In this document: piece by piece, positions 54,745 to 64,000 of the stretch
Position numbering within the stretch: position 1 is the stretch's first letter
How the letters are laid out: each line of letters opens with the position of its first letter
Origin: Micropterix aruncella
Taxonomy: Eukaryota; Arthropoda; Insecta; Lepidoptera; Micropterigidae
Reading direction: 5' to 3'
Assembly (NCBI GenBank): GCA_944548615.1
Contig: OX155973.1
Span: forward strand, 5,309,155-5,373,154
DNA length: 64,000 bases
Translations under genes and position numbers: made by a program
Notes under the pieces: generated by a model
The model's database searches: none
What the model was told of the DNA's origin: nothing
The model's input: only the letters and a program-made list of their open reading frames with translations

Positions 54745-56846
54745 ATACAACATGGATGGACCCATCAAGCAAGAATCTTCCATATTGGCGTTCTGTGGGC
54801 TACCGATCACGGAAAAACGGTAATTCGACCACATAAACGTTTTTTGCGCCGGGCCACGCCCTACGCCGCTTGGAGTAAGTGCAACAAAGGATCGGAGAGA
54901 GGCAGTGGATAATCAGTAACAGTAACATCACCATACCACAACGAGTGGGTAAGGACCGTGTTTCGTAAAAAATTGGCGAAATTTGGCATAACAACAGGAT
55001 CGAAGGCATTTCGATGAACCCGCATCGCGGATGGAATTACGTAATCGCCGTTGGGATCGCGTCATCGCTACGCCGCGCCTAGGACCGATTTTGCAAACGC
55101 TGCAAAATTCCCGCGGCAACCGCCGCCGCGCCGCCCGCCAACACGTCGCCCCCCTGCCCCGCACCGCGCCCGAAGCAGCTAACCGCCGCCGAGCCGACGC
55201 GTTCCGCCCCGCTGCCCCGCACCGCGCGCGAACCATGCGCCGACACGCCCCGCACCGCCCGACTCCCGTGCAGCACACCAAAATATGACGTCAGCCGACG
55301 TCGCCAACTGCAAAAAATATTTCGCCCTCAAATCAGTCGCCGCGCTGACAACCCGTCAGCGGCAGCCATTTTATTTGGGCAAGTTGGCAACCGTCAACTC
55401 CGTCGACTTGAACGAATACGTGACCAAAGTGTAAACATTTGCACGATCATGTTCGCATCACAACAAGTTCGCTTGTCGGAACAAGGAGTTTCAAGTGACC
55501 TACATTCATAAACAACAATAGCAGTGCGCACTGGGACAGCCGCTGCAATCGTAATCTACCATTATGATTTTTTTATACTGAAATTTATGGTAACGACTCC
55601 TGTACCAACGACACAGCAGTATAACATTATAACTCAGGAATTGTAGCGACGTCACTCGTAAACAGACTCACTACGGAGAACGCTCAAATCAAGATGAGAG
55701 GGAATGTCTAGAGGTGTGTCACAACAAATGGACACAATAGGGACACTCGATTCGATTTCTTGCACCGACAATGTTAGGAACTGATTTCTTACACCGATAA
55801 AAACATTATGATGTATACGTTTCAACGTGTACTAGTGTACGTCACTACTTTCGCCAGCAACCGCTGCTTCGATCGGCACGTCAGACAAAACATTCATCGT
55901 CAAAGGTCAGCGATAACGTTTCGCCGACACATTGAAGAAAAATCCCTGATATCACCAGGACCTTAGACACTCTCGAGTAGCGAAGTACCATCGCGCGACT
56001 AACTGAACCAGCTCTTCAAATACAAGAGAATGCATACGCTTCATCGATTGCTACGTCAGACTAGTGGACATCACTACAACGGAGGCAACACTGCCGCATC
56101 GATTGCAAGAGAATCCATACGCTGCTCATCAGCAAACCAAGCACTACAAACGATAACTGTATTCCTAGATGAAAATGAATTCAACGTTCCTGCATCTCGG
56201 AAAGAATTATATCAACGTAGAACAAACAACCGACAATCGGACGACATAGCGACAGGCTATCACCGACTCGTATAATTTTCTTTCGGACCATAGGACCGTA
56301 GCAAATACAATCAAGGAAACATTCCACTGGACCGTCTCAAAACTGCATACGCATGCATCGACAAAATCAGCACCTGCACTAAAACTTTCATCCTAGTAAT
56401 TGTTGTAACCCGTTTACTAGCGACCTGCTCAGCATAGCTTCGTCAATCCGGATAGAATAGACAAGAAAGCAGCTGACATGAACCTACCTATTGAACCAGC
56501 AACCGCCTACAGTAGCGACTTCGCCCGCAGCCCCAGCTCATCTTTACACAGTGAGTGATATGCGAGTGTAGTGCGGAAGCGACACGTAGGTTAAGTTAAT
56601 TTCAAGGAACTTTTTCGTAATTTTTTACATTTTTTCTTTTTCTTCAAGTTTTTTTCTTCAACTTGCGTGGTTACATGTCTATACACATTGTATACAAATT
56701 GTTAATTGTATAACCATTACATTTGTTCTACAACGGTATAACTAATAGTCAAACTTTATGCTATGTTAATGTTATCCATAGTCACACGTTTTACTTTGTG
56801 TAATTAGTTTATTAAGCGAGAACTTTCGTTCTCTGGCGGAGGGTAA
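54745..56846. other. Non-coding 2.1-kb segment where RNase H end and integrase should be
   Basis: No HHCC, DDE or chromodomain-like pattern is visible in any frame. 54990-55290 is strongly GC/CpG-rich with many CCGCCGC repeats. 55300-56600 is intermediate in composition with several TAG/TAA per frame. It ends in GGCGGAGGGTAA, the polypurine tract at 56835-56846. Either a large rearrangement replaced the 3' half of pol, or unrelated sequence was captured. Confidence 0.6.
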
Positions 56847-57152
56847 TGTAGCGTCTTCACCACAACAGTTTGTAAATCCCAGAGACTGGCCCGCTAAATA
56901 ATGTTGCCATTCGCAAAGGCAGAAATTGTTGCCATTTGCAACGGCAGATAATGTTGCCAGCGCAAGTACACGCAAACAGAGCGGACAGACAGTTCGCCCA
57001 TTCAGTTCATATTAAACCTTCTTACGGAGCACACACTGCGTTTCAATACCGGCTGCGCCGACCGCGCCCGTTGATCGCCAACGATCACGGGGCGCGGCAC
57101 TCTCGCTTCAATCTAAATTAATGTGATTAGGTTCATAGTGCCTAATCCAACA
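56847..57152 (+). repeat. 3' LTR
   Basis: Begins TGTAGCGTCTTCACCACAAC and ends CCTAATCCAACA, so it keeps TG...CA. Same length as the 5' LTR (306 bp). Confidence 0.93.
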
Positions 57153-57240
57153 AGCCTTATGCTTTTGGCACTCTGTATATGAGTGAAAGTGTGTATGGCG
57201 CCTCATTAAGCCATAGTGAAACTTCTATTTTCTTTGACAG

Positions 57241-57526
57241 AAGCGTGGATTCCCAGTTCGGCGGAGGCGGTTCGCACCTCAGCGGTCTACGACCTGGAGA
57301 ACTACACTGAGAACATCCTCACTCCGCAGACGAGGCAAATGCTGGCGAATCTGCTGGGATGCCACGACAAGAAGTTCGAGCAGCAGACCCGGCAACGGGG
57401 AGAATTCTGGACCCTCCAGAACTACGTGATGGCCGAGCACGGACCTGTCGCTTGCCACGAGAGCATCACCTACACCTCCCACGCTGACTACACCTTTCTC
57501 GACAATCTCCTGCCGCTCGTCTCCAT
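57241..57526 (+). CDS. B4GAT1-like glycosyltransferase, second coding exon
   Basis: The exon follows the acceptor TTTCTTTGACAG and precedes the donor GTAAGT (57527). It encodes AWIPSSAEAVRTSAVYDLEN and then YTENILTPQTRQM, FEQQTRQRGEFWTLQNYVMA, VACHESITYTSHADYTFLDN and LLPLVS. WTL.N.......V.C..SIT(Y/F)T(T/S)H.DYTFLDNL is the start of the Glyco_transf_49 catalytic domain. Codon composition is GC-rich compared with the surrounding introns, as expected of a selected exon. The phase is 1 in (with G from 48653) and 2 out (AT, completed by C at 63739). An NYT sequon is present. Confidence 0.95.
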
Positions 57527-58558
57527 GTAAGTTACACGAATTTAAAGCTTCAGTTTTTTTTCAGATTTAGTTGATTACGTATGTATATTTAAAAACAAGT
57601 AAATATAATAAAAAGAATAAAAAACACGACTCCCGTTACATACAGTGACTATTGTAGTAACATTACTTTTTTTACGTTTTTTTAATAAAATACAAAGTAT
57701 GTGATTTATGTATTTATCCATATAGAATGTATATAATATTTCCGGAATGAACCCAATCAGACTTTTCATTTGACACTTAACACGATATATTTATGTTAAT
57801 TTATTGACATTTCGACATTTGGACATATTGCCAACTATATACTTGATATTTACAGTTAAGGTAGCCAATGCTACTCATAATCATTTTTATTTTTTAAAAA
57901 AGACTAGGTATCTACAACAATCAAATAGGTAGATACATAGGTAGAAACAAAATCAAATAGGTAGATACAAAAAGTACATACATATTAGCATATATTAGCA
58001 TTGATTGTACGTATAATCAATGATATTAGGATGTTAGATAAATGTCATAAATGTCAAATAGAATAACATAGTAAAAAAAAAGACAATAATGTCAATTCAA
58101 AAGATACAACAAATAGAAACAAATATAATCGCATTTAAAAATAAAACTTAACAAATCAAACAAAAATCAAAAAATAATAAACAAAATTTGTAAAACTAAT
58201 TTACACCAGCGTATGGTCTATTTGCATAGTACCAAGACAGTTTTTGGAACTTCCATACAAAAAATATAAGAATTTTTTTTTTGAAATTACTTAATTTCCA
58301 GAAATGTTATGGCCAAACATTATTTTTTTCTATTTATTAAAGATATTTTTGAATGATATAAAAAATAACACAGTAATCTTAAGTTATTTTATTAATGTAA
58401 TCTAATTTTTACTTTATAAAAAACTATTCATTTGATAATTTATTATATTATAATTGAAAAGCCAAATCGACTGTATTAGACGACGCGCGAAGCCGAAATC
58501 GCCATTCGTAATTGGCCACTGCCAACGGTGGGACGTATTCCTTTGTCGGCGCGGTATA

Positions 58559-58560
<2 letters not shown>
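57527..58560. other. Intron 2; AT-rich
   Basis: No gene recognised. Contains GGTAGATACA-type short repeats near 57940-57970 and A/T homopolymers. Confidence 0.4.

Positions 58561-58616
<56 letters not shown>
58561..58616. repeat. (TA)28 microsatellite
   Basis: A pure TA tract immediately left of the first TA-family repeat. Confidence 0.98.
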
Positions 58617-59854
<1,238 letters not shown>

Positions 59855-60249
59855 CGAAAGCGCGCCGACCCATGGCATTGCAAAAATATCTAAATTTTTA
59901 GTCGCGTCAACTCGAAAGGGAGCCTTAAGCAAACCAACAATTATCCCTCTACACACATGTTGCCGCCGATGAAAATGAAATTTATTTTACCATAATTGTT
60001 AAGGTAAGTAACGTTTAATTCTTCATTGTTTTATTGCTAATATTTTTAGTTATTTCTTTGATTTCGTTGAAAAACGCCTTCAAAGCATTCATTGGTTTCT
60101 GTCCACGAGAGTTTTACAGCGGAGGAAAAATTAAGTTACTCTCATTAAAATGACAAACCTGCATAGATAATAGAGGTCAATATTACTAATATTTAAATAT
60201 ATATGCTTCTTATAAAGTTTTTGGTCTTATAGAACAGCAACTTCATAGG

Positions 60250-61997
60250 TAAGGGGACGTTCAAGTATTACGTAACGCAATTTGGGAAAAGGGGGGGGGT
60301 CTTGTAAAACGATACGATGCATTGCAGGGGTGGGAGGGGGATTCGAACAACGCGTTAAGTAACATTGTTTTTTGACGTGACAACGTCTTATAATTCGATG
60401 GAGCGGCTGCACGCACGAAAAAACGTGACTCATGCGGCGTAACCTCGCTCTGAGGCGTTTTATTTATTATATTTATTATTCACTATAAATGCTGCCATCT
60501 ACCGCTTGCGACAAGAATTATTTACTAACCTCAGTCTAAAATAGTACGAATGAAAATCACTAGATTGATTTAAATTCTTGACATAATTTTATATGTATTC
60601 TTGATATACGGAATGTTATCACTGAACGGACAATTTTCTTGTGGGTACAACGAAGTGCAACAAAGTAAGAAACTTTTACAAAAAAAGAAAAAAAAGTATG
60701 AAATCATTACGATGCGTTATCTAGCGGTTGGTAAAATGTCGCTGATATTGTTTATTTACGACGTATTACCTACCGCTAGATGGCGCAGCGTGCTCAAACG
60801 CTTCTCAAACCGTTATTTAACAGTTTGAGATTTCAAACTTTCAAATTAAAAAAAACAATAAACTTTAAACAATAAACAATTATACAATTATACTGCTATA
60901 CAATAATACATTTACATGTTGTAGTCAAATCGGTGTGAGTATAAAAGCATATATTTTTGGAAGTTTGTAATAATCAATATCTAGAATGAAACTGCTTCAA
61001 ATGCAACCATTCCATAAGTATTTTCTTATGACGTTGTCACGTTCAACTATCGTCAGTAAACCGACTTTACAGGCAACCGTTTTTTTTTTATTTAAATAGA
61101 AAACTAGGGAATTTAAATCTCCACAGTTGGCAACCCTTTTATAAATATATAAATATTTAATTTTATTTTAAGAGTTTATTAATAAAAAAAGGTAAAATAG
61201 GAGAATGCATGTGAAGAACAATGGTGGATGAAGCCAAAAATGTATGTAAGGACAGGGCCAAGTCACGAAAAACGGCATAATTTAATGTAAGATTAGTAGT
61301 AAAAGTTTATTAGGACAAATTTGAGCCTATTTTAACATATTTTAAACTTAATCAAATGTTTATTACATTGTGTGATTGTTTATTAAATAACAATATGAAT
61401 AAATTAAATAGACAGTATACACATGTATTGCTAGTTAGAAATCTCTTGTTTTATTTATTAATACCGCATATAATTTCATATAATTTATTATACATCTATT
61501 CATTTTAAAAAAAAAAATACGAAGGCATATTGCTGGATTGACAATAAAATGAATTTTCTTTGATTATTCTACATAGAATTTGCATTTCTATTTTAATATA
61601 CTATTCTCCCTGACTCTTAAATCACATTAGTATATTTTGATTATTTGTATGTAGGCACATAATATTACAGCCATGACAACTATCACGATAGTTAGGTTTT
61701 TAATAATTAAATTTTAAGCATTTAATTTTGTGACGTATCCATGTGTAGGAATGCCTATCTACTGGAGTAGTTGATTGTATTGTATTGTATTGTAAACGTG
61801 ATTAAAACAATAACAAAGGTATTTTAACGACTTTCTGACTTTTAGGTGTGACTTTTAGGTGAAAATGGTCACTTCAGTGCTACGTAATGTTTAGGGAGGG
61901 GGAGGGGGGACTGAAAAACGTTACGGCGCTTTACATGGGGGGAGGAAGGGTCAAAAATCTTTTAAATTGCGTTACGTAATACTTGAATGCTTCCTAA
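60250..61997. mobile_element. Harbinger-like non-autonomous element, 1742 bp
   Basis: The ends are GGGGACGTTCAAGTATTACG (60253) and, reversed from 61994, GGAAGCATTCAAGTATTACG, both continuing TAACGCAATTT. TAA flanks both ends (60250-60252 and 61995-61997), a 3-bp TWA duplication as in PIF/Harbinger. Subterminal G-rich runs occur just inside each end. No transposase ORF was recognised; the interior is AT-rich. Confidence 0.72.
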
Positions 61998-62700
61998 GGA
62001 CCCAATACTTTCCAGTGCAAAGCCAATATGTGTGTCGGATGGCAAAACAGGAAAACCAGATTGCGTGATGGTGTTCCTAACCTAATGGCAAAACTTTAAC
62101 CTTTTGCTTATTTGATTCTGGGGTGGGACTAGCCCGTTCTAGGGTGGACAGGACTCTAATATTACAATACATTATGTAAAAGTTTTAGTAAATTGCCCTT
62201 AAACGTGGTCCTCAAAAAAACATATTTAAATAATAATAATAAATAAAATGCAATTCCATTATATAACCGGATTAAATAGAATATAACATTCGATTAAATA
62301 GAGAATGAGAAACTGAATAGTATTAAAACTAATATAAAGAGAAAAATAAAGTTATGAGTAAGAAAAGAAATAAAATGTTAATAATATTCAATATAATATG
62401 TTAAGTATTATAAAATTTTATATAAAAATACCTAGTCCAAAAAAGTACAATTCAGTGTCAAAACAATACATAACAACAAAGATAATTAATTTTTGGTAGT
62501 TAGTTTAATGTTAAAATATAATCAACATACATATTTAAAAATATAATAATAATGCGTGCACGTGCATAATAAGTTTGATTAAAATATAATTTTGAACATT
62601 TGATGTATTTGAATGGTTAGTCTGTCAGGACTTGATAACCATTTCTTTATTTAATTCTCGAATTCCCTAAATGTAAAATTAATTTTTATTTCCACATTGA
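61998..62700. other. Intron 2; AT-rich
   Basis: 62125-62155 resembles the LINE 3' segment (GACTAGCCCGTTCTAG) found near 26840, 33190 and 47330. Otherwise no feature. Confidence 0.35.
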
Positions 62701-62709
62701 TCAGATTTT

Positions 62710-63175
62710 AAAATCTCGGCGTAATGAAAGAGTAATGTCTTTGTCCAAATGATGTTTTCATCCTGGGTATTAATAAGCTATTTTCTAAAACTTGTCTCGT
62801 TGGTCTTCGGTCTTGAATTATTGTCCAACATTAGTTTAAGAGGGAAGTTTATAGAAGAAGTTGACTACAATTAAGGACTTTAGTGTCCTTATGAAGTTCA
62901 TTGGTGGGATGGCGATATGGCGATATGGTCTATGGAGAATAATTCGGAAAACTATCCAGCTGAGCTTTGTGCACGCTATATTGCGGAGACCAGATGGAAG
63001 ACGCGAATTCGATAATGTTGCGGACATAGCTGTTGTACAGCGTCAGTGCGGCCCTGGTGCCTGAGAAGGATTTAGTCAACCTTAAAACAAACCCTAGCAT
63101 TCTGTACGCTCTCTTTGCTGCCTGTCGACAGTGAATATCGCCTAGAATTTTGCTGTCCAGGTTTAGTGTCAAATG
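62710..63175 (-). mobile_element. LINE RT C-terminal fragment
   Basis: The minus strand reads LDSKILGDIHCRQAAKRAYR, MLGFVLRLTKSFSG and ALTLYNSYVRNIIEFASSIW SP-type motifs in one 80-codon frame. Frameshifted FGQRHYSF-like sequence follows near 62730-62770. It is an internally deleted ORF2 C-terminus, antisense to the host gene. Confidence 0.7.
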
Positions 63176-63738
63176 AAAGGTATGATTGAGTACATTCCGG
63201 AATTATACATGTGTCTATACTCTATATGGATAAGTACAGAAACCACAAATATTTCATAAAAAAACTGTAATTATTCTGTAATTGTTTTTTATTTTTTTAA
63301 ATATATTTACTTCTTTACATATTCATAAATACGTCCGTTTTTAAATTGGTATACAGATTTCAATATGTAATAACTATGCAATTTATGGTTCAGATAGACT
63401 AATAGATGGCATACTACCTCTCCATATTATTTATATGGTGTAATCAGCAAAAATGCGATAGATGGCACTAATAATTGAAGGTTATTATTGTTATCATTGG
63501 TTAAATCATTGGGTTTTTATAATCAATTAGTCCTTTATAATAAACCATTTATTATCAATGTCATTATAGTTGAAAAAAAGAAGCTTTTGGAATTTATGCA
63601 TTTCTTTGCATTAATTTTACATCCATAAATATTACATCCATGAATTCATCATAGGAATTCCACAAATCCTGTCAGACATTTTGCGGATTTTTTCAAGCAA
63701 AACTAGTATAATAATGTTTTTTCTTTCTTTTGTTTTAG
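63176..63738. other. Intron 2 end; interspersed repeat
   Basis: 63176-63310 aligns with 47870-47990. The rest is AT-rich, ending in TTTCTTTTGTTTTAG, the acceptor of exon 3. Confidence 0.45.
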
Positions 63739-63898
63739 CTGGCTGGCGCCAGTCAGCATTGCCCTCTACACTCCTGGAACTGATCTCGAACCCACTATTG
63801 AGAGTATGCGGTACGTCAGAGACTGCCTGGACACACCAGTCATCAAGCAATTTGTCACATTCCACATATATTTTCCTAGCAAGCATATACCCAAACAG
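63739..63898 (+). CDS. B4GAT1-like glycosyltransferase, third coding exon
   Basis: The 160-bp exon follows the acceptor TGTTTTAG and precedes the donor GTGAAT. With AT from the previous exon it encodes IWLAPVSIALYTPGTDLEPT, then IESMRYVRDCLDTPVIKQFV and TFHIYFPSKHIPKQ. W.APVS(I/V)A(L/V)Y.PG.D......S...LR.C followed by V.FH(I/L).FP..H(I/V)P matches the Glyco_transf_49 N-terminal half. The phase is 2 in, 0 out. The next exon, expected to carry the DxD metal-binding motif, lies beyond the window end. Clean frame. Confidence 0.95.
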
Positions 63899-64000
63899 GT
63901 GAATGGCCATTTATCATATACCCAAACAGGTAAATTGCCATTTAGCATGCAACCAAAGCACATAACCAAATAGGTAAGTCGTTATTTAGCATATACCCAA
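63899..64000. repeat. Intron 3 start; short tandem duplication of exon end
   Basis: GCATATACCCAAACAGGT at the exon 3 donor is repeated in diverged form around 63917-63931 and 63946-63975 and at the window end (ATTTAGCATATACCCAA), about every 35-40 bp. It looks like a short tandem array starting at the splice junction, creating several AGGTGA/AGGTAA donor-like sites. Confidence 0.65.

Larger units (their letters stand above)
52066..57156 (+). mobile_element. LTR retrotransposon (gypsy, CsRn1/Kabuki-like), full-length ends
   Basis: The element is 52070-57152 (5083 bp) with a 4-bp target duplication AGCC at 52066-52069 and 57153-57156. The LTRs are 306 bp each. The primer-binding site TTGGTGACCCCGACGTG follows the 5' LTR and fits a tRNA-Trp 3' end, which I recall for CsRn1-group elements. 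The polypurine tract GGCGGAGGGTAA abuts the 3' LTR. gag, protease, RT and the start of RNase H are present; integrase is not seen. It lies in intron 1 of the right glycosyltransferase gene in sense orientation, 84 bp before exon 2. Confidence 0.93.

Noticed and set aside
54928..55288. Arg/Ala-rich ORFs on both strands in the LTR element
   Set aside because: Simple translations of a CpG-rich segment; no integrase or other domain pattern.

Overview
This is a eukaryotic, intron-rich and repeat-saturated window, most likely from an insect and probably a moth or butterfly. The evidence is an AT-rich background, long (TA)n tracts, split genes with GT-AG introns, and a dense mix of decayed insect-type transposons: mariner, piggyBac, hAT, a Harbinger-like element, a Kabuki/CsRn1-like gypsy element and many 5'-truncated LINE fragments. 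The order-level assignment is my inference from repeat character. Nothing here looks bacterial.

Host genes. Only one host gene family is clear: the Golgi glycosyltransferase family Glyco_transf_49 (B4GAT1/LARGE-type glucuronyltransferase domain), on the + strand at both ends of the window. The left end carries the C-terminal half of such a gene: exons 2594-2726, 9959-10092 and 11246-11439, plus a likely short last exon at 17311 and a poly(A) signal at 17567. The right end carries the N-terminal half of one: the signal-anchor exon 48413-48653, then 57241-57526 and 63739-63898, with all splice phases agreeing. Either two paralogues lie head-to-tail, or one gene has been assembled in permuted order. 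The middle of the protein, where the catalytic DxD is expected, is not in the window. A broken, intronless alpha-1,3-fucosyltransferase copy lies on the minus strand at 29578-30495.

Layout. 1-17.6 kb is the left gene, its introns filled with minisatellite, (TA)n tracts around a 200-N gap, foldback repeats, LINE fragments, a mariner (12445-13748) and a tandem repeat interrupted by an RNase H-bearing LINE. 17.6-26 kb holds LINE fragments, a SINE, an orphan nuclease-like ORF, a three-level nest (LINE in hAT in LINE) and a nearly intact piggyBac transposase. 26-34 kb has a C-rich tract, an unexplained 2.4-kb AT-rich block, the fucosyltransferase copy, a Charlie-type hAT remnant and the best-preserved LINE reverse transcriptase. 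34-46 kb is the most unusual part. It has a near-perfect 181-bp palindrome, foldback elements with about 385-bp arms, and a decayed Mutator-like transposase beside two inverted 1090-bp arms that each carry a YqaJ/lambda-exonuclease-like gene. 46-64 kb is the right gene. Its introns hold LINE pieces, an LTR retrotransposon with matching 306-bp LTRs and an AGCC target duplication but no visible integrase, a duplicated (TA)n-bounded repeat and a 1.74-kb Harbinger-like element.

The genes do not form an operon or pathway. The glycosyltransferase exons are the functional host content, and almost everything else is mobile DNA at various stages of decay. All calls rest on reading the sequence; no database search was run.
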